Positions 7,918-16,265 of a stretch of 64,000 bases of DNA are shown one piece after another; the stretch's first letter is position 1; each line of letters opens with the position of its first letter. The position numbers and the translations under genes were made by a program. Location of the stretch: contig NZ_CABVHU010000011.1 in NCBI RefSeq assembly GCF_902497855.1, positions 1 through 64,000 on the forward strand, in the 5' to 3' direction. Under the pieces are notes generated by a model. It was given only the letters and a program-made list of their open reading frames with translations, was not told the DNA's origin and searched no databases. The stretch comes from Pseudomonas fluorescens (GTDB taxonomy: Bacteria > Pseudomonadota > Gammaproteobacteria > Pseudomonadales > Pseudomonadaceae).

Positions 7918-8868
7918 TCAGCGGTGGGTCACGCCCGGCAGTACGCAGAGCATTTCGTACAGCAGATTGGCGGCCAGCAGCGAGGTATTGCCGGTGGTGT
8001 CGTAGGCGGGCGAGACTTCTACCAGATCGCAGCCGATCAGGTCGAGGCCTTGGCAGCCGCGCACGATCTCAATCGCCTGAATGGTCGTCAGACCGCCGAT
8101 TTCCGGGGTGCCGGTACCTGGTGCCCAGGCCGGGTCGATGCCGTCGATGTCGAAACTCAGGTACACCGGACCGCCGCCGACTTTCTCGCGGACTTCGGCC
8201 ATCAAGGGGGCCAGGGATTTGTGCCAGCACTCTTCGGCCTGAACCACGCGGAAGCCTTGTTTACGGCTCCAGTTGAAGTCTTCGGAGGTATAGCCCTGGG
8301 CGCGCAGACCGATCTGTACCACGCGATCGCAGTCGATCAGGCCTTCTTCGGCAGCACGACGGAAGGTGGTGCCGTGGGCGATTTTCTCGCCGAACATGTG
8401 ATCGTTGACATCGGCGTGGGCGTCGATGTGCACCAGGCCGACCTTGCCGTGCTTCTTGTGGATGGCACGCAGGATCGGCAGGGTGATGGTGTGGTCGCCG
8501 CCCAGGGTCAGCGGGATCACGTTGTGTTCGAGGATGGCGTCGTAGGACTCTTCGATGATCCGTACGGCGTCCAGCAGGTTGAACGTGTTGATCGCCACGT
8601 CACCGATGTCGGCCACCGACAGCGAGTCGAACGGGGCAGCACCGGTGGCCATGTTGTACGGGCGGATCATCACCGATTCGGCACGGATTTCACGTGGCCC
8701 GAAGCGGGTGCCGGGACGCAGGGAGGTGCCAATGTCCAGCGGCACGCCAACGAAGGCGGCGTCGAGGCCGACAGCGGTAGGCACATGGGGGAGTCGCATC
8801 ATGGTGGCGATGCCGCCGAAGCGCGGCATTTCGTTGCCGCCCAGTGGTTGGTGAAGAATCTTGTCCAC
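7918..8868 (-). CDS. gbuA: Guanidinobutyrase
   Basis: This ureohydrolase (316 residues) hydrolyses 4-guanidinobutyrate to 4-aminobutyrate and urea, a late step of arginine and agmatine use. The arginase/agmatinase manganese motifs are complete: GGDHT at 123-127, DAHAD at 149-153 and SFDIDGIDP near 240. The N-terminus (MDKILHQPLGGNEMPRFGGI) and the body are very close to P. aeruginosa GbuA as I remember it, so guanidinobutyrase is favoured over agmatinase. It is divergent from gbuR, the usual LysR activator of gbuA, and is followed by a probable transporter for the same substrate. Expression is expected to respond to 4-guanidinobutyrate through GbuR. Confidence 0.9.
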   Translation of the reverse strand: MDKILHQPLGGNEMPRFGGIATMMRLPHVPTAVGLDAAFVGVPLDIGTSLRPGTRFGPREIRAESVMIRPYNMATGAAPFDSLSVADIGDVAINTFNLLDAVRIIEESYDAILEHNVIPLTLGGDHTITLPILRAIHKKHGKVGLVHIDAHADVNDHMFGEKIAHGTTFRRAAEEGLIDCDRVVQIGLRAQGYTSEDFNWSRKQGFRVVQAEECWHKSLAPLMAEVREKVGGGPVYLSFDIDGIDPAWAPGTGTPEIGGLTTIQAIEIVRGCQGLDLIGCDLVEVSPAYDTTGNTSLLAANLLYEMLCVLPGVTHR

Positions 8869-9181
8869 GGGTAAGGCCTCATCGTCGTTGTTTTATTTAT
8901 GCAGGTAAGCCGCTCGGGGAGAGGCGGGCACCGCTGTGGGCCGATTCTGCGAAATGTAGTGGCCGGGAAGAATCGCTACGGGCAAATACTTAGTTCAGAA
9001 TTTTCTAAACTAATGGCGATGGCGGAGATAGACTCTTAAGCGTGATCGTTCCCACGCTCTGCGTGGGAATGCATCCACGGACGCTCCGCGTCCAGCTGTT
9101 TCCTTCATGTGACGCAGAGCGTCACGGGCGGCATTCCCACGCAGAGCGTGGGAACGATCTATCCTGCAACCGGAGCCCCCC
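8869..9181. other. gbuA-gbuR divergent promoter region
   Basis: These 313 bases separate the two divergent genes. The part nearest gbuA (8869-9040) is the likely control region. A LysR T-N11-A box is expected but none stands out clearly. The gbuR-proximal half is filled by a REP-like inverted repeat (9044-9159), so the gbuR promoter probably lies to its left. Confidence 0.5.
9044..9159. repeat. Inverted repeat of the 'CCCACGC..GCGTGGG' family
   Basis: GATCGTTCCCACGCTCTGCG starts the left arm and its reverse complement ends the right arm. Each arm is itself palindromic (CCCACGC..GCGTGGG), and smaller nested hairpins fill the middle (GGACGCTCCGCGTCC). A second member lies after phhR at 56257-56361. 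This is a known class of dispersed palindrome in Pseudomonas. Confidence 0.85.
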
Positions 9182-10075
9182 ATGGCCAACGCTTTACCCG
9201 ACCTGAAACTGTTGCGCATCTTCGTCAGCGTGGTCCGCCATCAAGGATTCGCCAACGCGCAGCAGGAGCTCAACCTCTCGACCTCGGCCATCAGCACTTA
9301 CATGAGCCAGCTCGAAGCCGCCCTGGGCCTGGTGCTGTGCCATCGCGGTCGCGGCGGTTTCAGCCTGACCAGCAAGGGCGAGTTGTTCCATCAGGAAACG
9401 TTGCGTCTGCTCGGCGAACTCGAAGGTTTCGAGCAATACGCCGCCGCCCTCAAGGGCGAACTGCGCGGTACGCTGAACCTTGGGGTGATCGATTCCACCG
9501 TCAGCGACAAGGCCTTGCCCTTTGCCGAAGCCATCGGCGCCTACACCCAGGAGCACCCGGCCGTGCATTTGCACTTGTCGGTCATGAGCCCCTACGAATT
9601 GCAGCTCGGCGTGCAGGACAATCGCCTCGACCTGGCCATCGGCGCGTTCTCCACGCGCATGAGCGGGCTGGTCTACATGCCGCTGTACCGTGAGCAGCAC
9701 TGGTTGTATTGCAGCAGTCGACATCCGCTGTTCGCCGAACGGCGTATCCCCGAGCAGGTCATCACCCAGCAGCGCATGGTCGGCCGAGGTTACTGGAGCC
9801 AAGCGGAACTGGCGCGCCATGGTTTCAAGCACAGCGCTGCGACGGTGGAAAGTATGGAGGCGCAGCTGATTCTGGTGCTGTCTGGCGCTTATATCGGTTA
9901 CCTGCCGGAACACTACGCCCAGGCCTGGGCCGACAAGGGCGACTTGCGCGTGCTGCTGCCAGCGACCTTCGGTTATCAGGCGCCGTTTTCCATGATCGTG
10001 CGCCGTGGGCGCAGTCGCGAGCCGCTGATCCAGACTTTTCGCGACTTGCTCAAAGCGCAACTGAATCAGGCTTGA
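9182..10075 (+). CDS. gbuR: LysR-family regulator of guanidinobutyrate use
   Basis: The 297-residue protein begins with a LysR winged helix-turn-helix (LLRIFVSVVRHQGFANAQQE, then STSAISTYMSQLE). A periplasmic-binding-like effector domain follows from about residue 90. Its place divergent from gbuA matches P. aeruginosa GbuR, which activates gbuA in response to 4-guanidinobutyrate. The sequence alone does not show the effector. ATG at 9182 is the first start after the palindrome, with a weak upstream GGAG (CCGGAGCCCCCC). The tRNA-modifying enzyme gene starts four bases after its stop. Confidence 0.85.
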   Translation: MANALPDLKLLRIFVSVVRHQGFANAQQELNLSTSAISTYMSQLEAALGLVLCHRGRGGFSLTSKGELFHQETLRLLGELEGFEQYAAALKGELRGTLNLGVIDSTVSDKALPFAEAIGAYTQEHPAVHLHLSVMSPYELQLGVQDNRLDLAIGAFSTRMSGLVYMPLYREQHWLYCSSRHPLFAERRIPEQVITQQRMVGRGYWSQAELARHGFKHSAATVESMEAQLILVLSGAYIGYLPEHYAQAWADKGDLRVLLPATFGYQAPFSMIVRRGRSREPLIQTFRDLLKAQLNQA

Positions 10076-10079
10076 GAAG

Positions 10080-10676
10080 ATGTCCAGAATCCAATGCCCG
10101 CGCTGCCTGCGCCCACACAGTCATTGCCTGTGCCCGCTGATCCCGAGCCTCGATAGCCGCACTCGGGTGTTGCTGCTTCAGCATCCGAGCGAAGTGAACC
10201 ATGCGCTGAACACTGCGCGCCTGGCGGCGTTGGGCTTGAACAATGCCGAGCTGATCGTGGGCGAGGTGTTCGAGGATTTGCCGGCGTTGGTGAATCAACC
10301 GGGCTATCGGGCACGGCTGTTGTTTCCTGCCGATGATGCGCAGCCGTTGCAGGCATACACCGAAGCCGAGGAGCCGCTGCTGCTGGTGGTTCCGGATGGC
10401 ACCTGGCGCAAGGCGCGCAAGATGCTGCACCTCAATCCGTTGCTGGCGGCGCTGCCCAGAGTAACCCTGGCGGAGGGTGGCGTGTCCCGGTATCGGCTGC
10501 GCAAGGCACCGGGGCCGGGGGCGTTGTCGACGGTGGAGGCGATAGTGCAGGCGTTGCAGACGCTGGAAGCGCCCATCAGTTTTGAACCGTTGTTAAAGCC
10601 GTTCGAAGCATTGATCGAGGGGCAGATTGCGGCGATGGGGGAGGAGACCTACCAAAAGAATCACATGCCGAAATGA
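10080..10676 (+). CDS. tapT: DTW-domain tRNA-uridine aminocarboxypropyltransferase (TapT/YfiP type)
   Basis: The 198-residue protein has an N-terminal zinc-like cluster (CPRCLRPHSHCLCPL), a YfiP-type QHPSEVNHALNT motif and the family signature PDGTWRKARKM, the 'DTW' motif being read here as DGTW. It ends with the conserved RYRLRKAPGPGALSTVEA. E. coli YfiP (TapT) transfers the 3-amino-3-carboxypropyl group of SAM to uridine-47 of tRNAs, and the same activity is inferred here. It follows gbuR by four bases and is probably translated from the same mRNA, though the functions are unrelated. Confidence 0.85.
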   Translation: MSRIQCPRCLRPHSHCLCPLIPSLDSRTRVLLLQHPSEVNHALNTARLAALGLNNAELIVGEVFEDLPALVNQPGYRARLLFPADDAQPLQAYTEAEEPLLLVVPDGTWRKARKMLHLNPLLAALPRVTLAEGGVSRYRLRKAPGPGALSTVEAIVQALQTLEAPISFEPLLKPFEALIEGQIAAMGEETYQKNHMPK

Positions 10677-10689
10677 CCGTTGGTTTTGA

Positions 10690-10723
10690 GGGCCTCTTCG
10701 GGGGCAAGCCCGCGAAGAGGCCC
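10690..10723. terminator. Hairpin between convergent tapT and lapC
   Basis: GGGCCTCTTCG at 10690-10700 pairs with CGAAGAGGCCC at 10713-10723 around a GGGGCAAGCCCG loop. It resembles the short REP class with 'GCCTCTTCGCGGG' arms. There is no clear T-run, but its place between convergent genes suggests it blocks read-through. Confidence 0.5.
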
Positions 10724-10752
10724 GCACAATCACCTAAAATCCCGGCCAGAAA

Positions 10753-12132
10753 CTACCGCTCCCGCATCGCCTCGGTCCGCGCCTTCAGCACCGGCTTCAG
10801 CAGATAATCCAGCACACTCTTCTGCCCGGTAATGATATCCACCGTCGCCACCATCCCCGGAATGATCAGCAGCGGCTTCACATCCCCGCCCAAATGATTT
10901 TTATCGGTCCTTACCTGAATCAGATAAAAACTGTTGCCTTTGTCATCGGTAATCGTGTCCGCCCCGATCAACTCCAGCTTCGCGCTCAACCCCCCATAAA
11001 TCGTGTAGTCGTAGGCACTGAACTTGACCATGGCTTTCTGCCCCGGATGCAGGAACGCCACGTCCTGGGGCCGTACCTTGGCTTCGATCAGCAGGTTATC
11101 TTCCAGCGGCACGATTTCCACCATGTCGCTGCCCGGCTGAACCACGCCGCCGATGGTGTTGACCTTCAGCATCTTGATAATCCCATGCACCGGCGACACC
11201 ACCGTGGTACGGGTCACGCGGTCGTCGATGGCGATGCTCGACGCGGTGATTTTCGACAGGTCGGTGCGCTTCTCGTTCAGCTCCTTGGCCGCGTCCGAGC
11301 GGAAGGATTGCTCCGACTCATCGATCTTGCTCTTGATCTCGTTGATCGCCGACTCGGCCCGGGGAATCGCCAGGGTCGTGGCGTTCAGCGAGCCGCGAAT
11401 CTCTACCGCGCTGCGTTTGAGCCGCAGGATCTCCACAGGCGAAACCGCCCCGGTGCCCACCAGCGGTGCGGACATGTTCATCTCTTGTTGCAGCAGTGCC
11501 AGGCTGGAACTGTATTGCCCCTGTTTCGAGCGGAACTCCGCCAGTTCCTGGGTTTTCTGCCGAAGTTGTTCCGACAGGGTGCGTTGTTCGCTGGCCAGCC
11601 GCCGTAGCCGTTGTTCGTGTAGCGAACGCTCGTCCTCGGCCACTTGCGGCGCCTTGGCGATGACCTCCGGCGACAGTTTGAACGGCCGTCCTTCCGCTTC
11701 CGCCGAAAGCCGTTCGACCTGCGCGGTCAGCGCATAGCGATCGGCCTCGCTTTCGCCCTTGTTCGACAGGAAACGCGTGTCATCCAGGCGCAGCAAAGTA
11801 TCGCCCTTGTTCACCATTTGCCCTTCGCGGACGAAGATTTCGGTGACGATGCCACCCTCCAGGTTCTGGATCACCTGAATCTTGCTCGACGGAATCGCCT
11901 TGCCTTCGCCCATGGTGACTTCCTGCAACACGGCGAACTTGGCCCAGACCAGGGCGGTGATAATCAGCGCGGCGGTCAGCCACACCGTAATCCGCGACCA
12001 GCGCGGGGAATCCTGCAACGCAGCGCTGGCGGTTTCCGGCATGAACTCGCTTTCGGCGCTTTTGCTGAAACTGCCGAAGTAGCCGCGCGACTCCGAATCG
12101 GAGGGCGACGCGTCGGAGGATGAACGGGCCAT
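10753..12132 (-). CDS. lapC: Type I secretion membrane-fusion protein (HlyD family)
   Basis: The 459-residue periplasmic adaptor links the inner-membrane ABC exporter with the TolC-like outer channel. It has one N-terminal transmembrane helix (about residues 52-70, WLTAALIITALVWAKFAVL) and the lipoyl half-motif NLEGGIVTEIFVREGQMVNK. A long coiled-coil hairpin spans about 120-310, followed by the beta-barrel region with RTTVVSPVHGIIKML. The C-terminal TVDIITGQKSVLDYLLKPV motif is typical of RTX-type adaptors. AGGAG lies seven bases before the ATG, and the ABC gene ends nine bases upstream. It is the last gene of lapE-lapB-lapC and should export the adhesin encoded divergently. Confidence 0.9.
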   Translation of the reverse strand: MARSSSDASPSDSESRGYFGSFSKSAESEFMPETASAALQDSPRWSRITVWLTAALIITALVWAKFAVLQEVTMGEGKAIPSSKIQVIQNLEGGIVTEIFVREGQMVNKGDTLLRLDDTRFLSNKGESEADRYALTAQVERLSAEAEGRPFKLSPEVIAKAPQVAEDERSLHEQRLRRLASEQRTLSEQLRQKTQELAEFRSKQGQYSSSLALLQQEMNMSAPLVGTGAVSPVEILRLKRSAVEIRGSLNATTLAIPRAESAINEIKSKIDESEQSFRSDAAKELNEKRTDLSKITASSIAIDDRVTRTTVVSPVHGIIKMLKVNTIGGVVQPGSDMVEIVPLEDNLLIEAKVRPQDVAFLHPGQKAMVKFSAYDYTIYGGLSAKLELIGADTITDDKGNSFYLIQVRTDKNHLGGDVKPLLIIPGMVATVDIITGQKSVLDYLLKPVLKARTEAMRER

Positions 12133-12141
12133 GGCAAGCTC

Positions 12142-14301
12142 CTAGACAGCCGCAGAGCCGACGCGGCCCTTGCGCAGTGCATCGATCACCGCCTCTTTCG
12201 GACCGTCGGCGACGATCCGCCCGTTGTCCAGCACCACCAGCCGATCCACCAGGCTGAGCATCGAGGTGCGGTGGGTGACCAGCAGCAGGGTCTTGCCCTG
12301 GACCCAGCCGTGGAGTTTTTGCCGCAGGACGTCTTCGCTGCTGTTGTCCATGGCGCTGGTGGGCTCGTCGAGCAGCATGATCGGCGGGTCGAGCAACAAG
12401 GCGCGCGCCAGCAATACCGCCTGGCGCTGGCCGCCGGACAGCAGTTGCCCACGTTCGCCTACAGGCCGGTCGAACCCTTGCGGATGTTGGCGCGCCAGCT
12501 CGGTGACGCCGGTGAGTTCCGCCACTTCGAGCATCCGCGCATCGCTGATGTAGCGTGCGCCCAGGGTCAGGTTGTCGCGCAGGCTGCCGGCCAGCAGGGG
12601 CAGGTCATGGGCGACATAACCGATCTGTTGGCGCAGGTCGGCGACGTCCAGCTGCCGCAGGTCCAGGCCGTCCAGCAGCAGTTGGCCTTCTGCAGGTGCG
12701 TAGAACCCCATCACCAGCCGCGCCAGGGTGCTTTTGCCCGAACCGCTGCGACCGATGATGCCGATCCGCTCCCCGGGTTTCACGCTGAAGCTGACATTGG
12801 CCAGCGCCGGCGCGCCCTGGCCGGTGTAGTGGAAGGTCACACCGATGACATCCAGCGCTCCCTGCAGTTGCGTGCGTTCCAGCGGTCGTTGTCTGGCGTC
12901 GCGTTCCTGGGGCAGGGACATCAGCGCGTCGGTGCTTTTCATGGTCAGTTGCGCTTGCTGGTAGCGGGTGATCAACCCGGCGATCTGGCCCAGCGGCGCC
13001 AGCACCCGGCTGCCGAGCATGTAGGTCGCCACCAGCGCACCGACGCTGAGGTTGCCGGCGATGATGCTGTAGACCCCGGCGACAATGGTCGCCATGCCGG
13101 AAAACTGCTGGATGAACAAGGTGCCGTTGGTGGCCAGGGCCGAAAGATTGCGCGCATGGCTGTCGAGGCGGGTGAGGGCGCCGTGGGTGCTTTCCCACTG
13201 GTGCTGGCGTTCGCTTTCGGCGCTGCAGGCCTTGAGCGTTTCCAGGCCGCCGAGGGTTTCGATCAGCAGGGCCTGGCGTTCGGCCCCCAGGGTCAGGCTT
13301 TTTTGCACGGTGTCGCGCAGGCGGGCCTGAATCACTATGGCGAACATGATCGTGACCGGAAACGCACACAGTGGAATCACCACCAGCCAGCCGCCGAGCA
13401 GACCGATCACCACCAGCATCAGTACGGCGAAGGGCAGGTCGATCAGGCTGGTCAGGGTCACGGCGGTGAGGAATTCCCGCAGGCCCTGGAAGTCATGGAT
13501 GCTTTGGGCGAAACCGCCGATGGTCGCCGGCCGCGCTTTCATGGCCATGCCGGTAATGCGCTCGAACAGCGTGGCCGACAGGATCACGTCGGTTTTCTTG
13601 CCGGCGGTGTCCAGCAAGTGTGCGCGCACCACCCGCAGCACCAGTTCGAAACCGGTGCCGATCAGCAGGCCGATGGACAGCACCCACAAGGTCGATGTCG
13701 CCTGGTTCGGCACCACGCGGTCATAGGTCTGCATCACGAACAGCGGCACCATCAACCCCAGCAGGTTGATCAGGAAGCTCGCGAGGATCGCATCGCCGTA
13801 CAGCCATTTCGACAGCTTCAACGTATCGCGAAACCAGGCTTCGACGCGTGGCACCAGGGGCGAGCGCAAGTCTTCGAGTTCATGGCGCGGTCGGGCGAAC
13901 AAGGCCTGGCCGCTGTAGTGCTCGGCCAGCTCTTCGCGGCTGACCCATTGCTCACCGCCGTCGGCTTCGCTCGGCAGAATCAGCGACCGGCCGTCATCGC
14001 CCCAGCGCCGTAGAATCGCGGTGCGGCCGTTGTTGAGGATCAGCATCACGGGGAGGTTGAGGGCGGAAATATCCGCCAGTTCACGGCGCAGCACCCGCGC
14101 CTGCAAACTGGCCCGGGCTGCTGCGCGCGGCAGCAGGTCCAGGCTCAGGCGCTGGTGCGCCAAAGGCAGCCCGGCACTCAGGCTGGCGCGACTGACCGTC
14201 GCGCCGTGGAGTTTGCAGAGGATCAACAGACCGTCCAGAAGCGGGTCATCGAAGCTCAGCCGCGGATCGACACCGATGTTGCCCGATTCCATGCTGGTCA
14301 C
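12142..14301 (-). CDS. lapB: Type I secretion ABC transporter/ATPase
   Basis: The 719-residue exporter has three parts. Residues 15-140 form an inactive C39-peptidase-like domain lacking the catalytic Cys/His arrangement, as usual in LapB-type exporters of RTX adhesins. Residues 160-440 hold six membrane helices. Residues 480-710 form the ABC ATPase, with Walker A GRSGSGKST, signature LSGGQRQ and Walker B PIMLLDEPTSAMD. The GTG at 14301 has GGGAG seven bases upstream; an ATG three codons later is possible. The N-terminus (SFDDPLLDGLLILC) closely resembles LapB of P. fluorescens. It sits 18 bases after lapE and nine before lapC. Confidence 0.9.
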   Translation of the reverse strand: MTSMESGNIGVDPRLSFDDPLLDGLLILCKLHGATVSRASLSAGLPLAHQRLSLDLLPRAAARASLQARVLRRELADISALNLPVMLILNNGRTAILRRWGDDGRSLILPSEADGGEQWVSREELAEHYSGQALFARPRHELEDLRSPLVPRVEAWFRDTLKLSKWLYGDAILASFLINLLGLMVPLFVMQTYDRVVPNQATSTLWVLSIGLLIGTGFELVLRVVRAHLLDTAGKKTDVILSATLFERITGMAMKARPATIGGFAQSIHDFQGLREFLTAVTLTSLIDLPFAVLMLVVIGLLGGWLVVIPLCAFPVTIMFAIVIQARLRDTVQKSLTLGAERQALLIETLGGLETLKACSAESERQHQWESTHGALTRLDSHARNLSALATNGTLFIQQFSGMATIVAGVYSIIAGNLSVGALVATYMLGSRVLAPLGQIAGLITRYQQAQLTMKSTDALMSLPQERDARQRPLERTQLQGALDVIGVTFHYTGQGAPALANVSFSVKPGERIGIIGRSGSGKSTLARLVMGFYAPAEGQLLLDGLDLRQLDVADLRQQIGYVAHDLPLLAGSLRDNLTLGARYISDARMLEVAELTGVTELARQHPQGFDRPVGERGQLLSGGQRQAVLLARALLLDPPIMLLDEPTSAMDNSSEDVLRQKLHGWVQGKTLLLVTHRTSMLSLVDRLVVLDNGRIVADGPKEAVIDALRKGRVGSAAV

Positions 14302-14319
14302 AGTGACGCTCCCGTTGCG

Positions 14320-15678
14320 CTATCTCAGTTCAGGCAGGCGAGCTTCGTTTTTCACTTCGGCCTGGGCGATCGCATCGGCGGGCAGCACCACACGCTGTTT
14401 GCTCAGCAACTGGCCCATGTTCGCCAGCACGCGGTACATCGAGTACTCCTCGACGTAGCGCACTTCGGTGTAGCGCCGGTTGGCGTTGTACAGCTCGTTT
14501 TCACTGTCGAGCACATCGAGCAAGGTCCGTTGGCCGAGGCCGAACTGGTCCTGATACGCAGCCCGAACCCGGGTGGTGGTCTCGGCGTATTCGCGGGCGG
14601 TCGGGGTTTGTTTCTTCGCGTTGACCATGGCGTTCCACGCCAGGTGGATGTTCTCGTTGAGCTGGCGCAGGGCGTTGTTGCGGATGTCCATCGCCTGATT
14701 GATCCGGTGCGCGTTGCCGGCCAGGCGGGCCTTGTCGCTGCCGCCGCGGAACAGGTTGTAGTTCATCACGATCCCGACGCGCCATTCGTTGTCGTGACCT
14801 TCCTCGCCTTGCACGTTGTTGTTCGCGCCCACCGCGGCTTCGGCATCGAAGCGCGGGTAGAACGGCGACTTGGAGACTTCGTACTGGCTCTCGGCCGATT
14901 GCACATCGGCCTGGGCCGATTTCAGGTACGGGTTGTTATCCACCATGCTCTGCTGGGCGTCCGACAGGCTGGCGGGCAATTCACCGCGAATCGACGGCAG
15001 CGTTTCCAGCTCATCGGGCATGCGCCCCACGACGGCGAAGAAGTTCGATTCGGCATCGGCCAGATCGACCTCGGCGGTGTCGAGGTTGTTCTCCGCCAGC
15101 GCCCGGCGGGCCGTGGACTGATCGGCGTCGGCGTTGCTGCCGATACCGCGCTGGGTGCGCAGGCCGATCTGGTCGTTGACCCGCAGGTGGGCTTGCAGGT
15201 TGTTCTTGGCCAGGGTCACCAGTTCGCGGCGCTTGAGCACTTCGAGGTAGACCTCGATGGTGCGCAGGGCCAGGTCCTGGGCGGTGCCCTGAGCGTAATA
15301 GGCCCGGGAGTTGACTACGCCTTTGGTGCGCTCGACTTCATTGGCGGTATTGAAACCGTCGAAGAGCATCTGGCGCAGACGCAGTTCCGACTGGGTATAG
15401 GTGAGGATTTCCTTGTGATGATTGCCGAACGCCCGGGTGTTGGTGTTATCGCTGTAGCCGCGCCCGTAGGCGGCGTTCAGATCAACCGATGGATAAAAGC
15501 CCCCTCTGGCGACTTTCACGTCTTCATCGGCCGAAAGGCGACTGTCCACCCGGGACGCCAGCTCCGGGTGAGTCGCAATGGTGCTCTGGATCGCTTCGGT
15601 CAATGACATCGCCTGCGCCTGGCTTGTACAAACCATGGCCAGAAGAATCGCGCTGCAAAGAGGGGTCAAAACGCGCAT
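14320..15678 (-). CDS. lapE: TolC-family outer-membrane channel of the adhesin secretion system
   Basis: The 452-residue protein has a signal peptide (AILLAMVCTSQAQA), then a TolC-type repeat of two outer-membrane-factor domains. Each starts with a helix such as LTEAIQSTIATHPELASRVD, and the second half has the matching NPYLKSAQADVQSAESQYEV. This is the channel through which LapB/LapC export the adhesin. In LapA-type systems the adhesin's N-terminal plug stays lodged in this channel. GGAGA lies seven bases before the ATG. It is first of the lapE-lapB-lapC operon, and a FleQ-like box lies 40-53 bases upstream. Confidence 0.9.
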   Translation of the reverse strand: MRVLTPLCSAILLAMVCTSQAQAMSLTEAIQSTIATHPELASRVDSRLSADEDVKVARGGFYPSVDLNAAYGRGYSDNTNTRAFGNHHKEILTYTQSELRLRQMLFDGFNTANEVERTKGVVNSRAYYAQGTAQDLALRTIEVYLEVLKRRELVTLAKNNLQAHLRVNDQIGLRTQRGIGSNADADQSTARRALAENNLDTAEVDLADAESNFFAVVGRMPDELETLPSIRGELPASLSDAQQSMVDNNPYLKSAQADVQSAESQYEVSKSPFYPRFDAEAAVGANNNVQGEEGHDNEWRVGIVMNYNLFRGGSDKARLAGNAHRINQAMDIRNNALRQLNENIHLAWNAMVNAKKQTPTAREYAETTTRVRAAYQDQFGLGQRTLLDVLDSENELYNANRRYTEVRYVEEYSMYRVLANMGQLLSKQRVVLPADAIAQAEVKNEARLPELR

Positions 15679-15717
15679 GGAGCATCTCCCTGAAGTCCTT
15701 GATGGTGCTTATCAATC

Positions 15718-15731
15718 GCCAATTATTTGAC
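15718..15731. promoter_or_regulatory. Candidate FleQ-binding box
   Basis: GCCAATTATTTGAC is a near-palindrome matching 10 of the 12 specified positions of the FleQ consensus GTCAAT-NN-ATTGAC. FleQ, a c-di-GMP-responsive regulator, controls lap adhesin genes and polysaccharide operons in Pseudomonas. The box lies just upstream of lapE, in the shared control region. No binding data are available from the sequence. Confidence 0.45.
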
Positions 15732-15972
15732 GATTTTTCTAGTCAAACCGTTTCATGCTTGTAACAACAGAGCTAAGAACATTCTGGCGCCAACCTGAGA
15801 AGTATTTCTCATAAGGCTTATGCCAAAAAAAACTTATGCACTCTGAAAAATCCAGCACATTGTTCTCTACGAAAGCCCTTGATTCAGGAGCTTTAGGGAG
15901 CTTCTCAGGGCTTGAGGAAAGTTCATTCCATTTATCGACATAGGGCGGGAAAGTGCTGGAGGGGAGGGAAAC

Positions 15973-16004
15973 GTGACGGTTTTAGGGTGACGGTTTTTTG
16001 TCAC
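15973..16004. promoter_or_regulatory. GTGAC direct and inverted repeat, possible operator
   Basis: GTGACGGTTTT occurs twice in tandem (15973 and 15987), and the second copy closes as the palindrome GTGAC-N8-GTCAC (15987-16004). It lies about 260 bases before the adhesin start. The spacing does not fit a CRP/Vfr site. Its function is unknown. Confidence 0.3.
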
Positions 16005-16265
16005 TCTGCTGCTTCACCACCGTTACGCATCACTCGCAGGCAACCTGTTGCGCAAGTGGACCCCGATGCCGTTGATTGCACAGGGTTTATCCCGACCGCA
16101 CAGGTAGCTCGCGAGTGGCACGCATGGCGAGTCTGTCGCCAGGGCAGCGGCTTACTTCAGGTAAGCCCTGCCCAGTGACGATCCGACCTGCGACCTGCTT
16201 GAGCCATGAGCACGTTCTTCGCAACCACAGAGTTCCGACAATGGTTGGCAGCGGAGGAAATGCAC

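Larger units (their letters stand above)
15679..16265. other. Divergent control region between lapE and the adhesin gene
   Basis: This 587-base region has no supported gene. It must hold the promoters for the secretion operon (leftward) and the adhesin (rightward). Visible elements are a FleQ-like palindrome at 15718-15731, an AT-rich tract near 15740-15880, and a GTGAC direct-plus-inverted repeat at 15973-16004. The last 80 bases read as an open frame continuous with the adhesin but are judged untranslated leader, because the ribosome site is at 16251-16255. Confidence 0.6.

Noticed and set aside
12271-14013. 580-codon rightward open frame across lapB
   Set aside because: It is antisense to a fully conserved ABC exporter; the frame is open only because of high GC at third positions. 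No family resemblance and no ribosome site.
15987-16004. CRP/Vfr site upstream of the adhesin
   Set aside because: GTGA and TCAC are ten bases apart rather than six, so the site does not fit the CRP consensus; kept only as an unexplained repeat.
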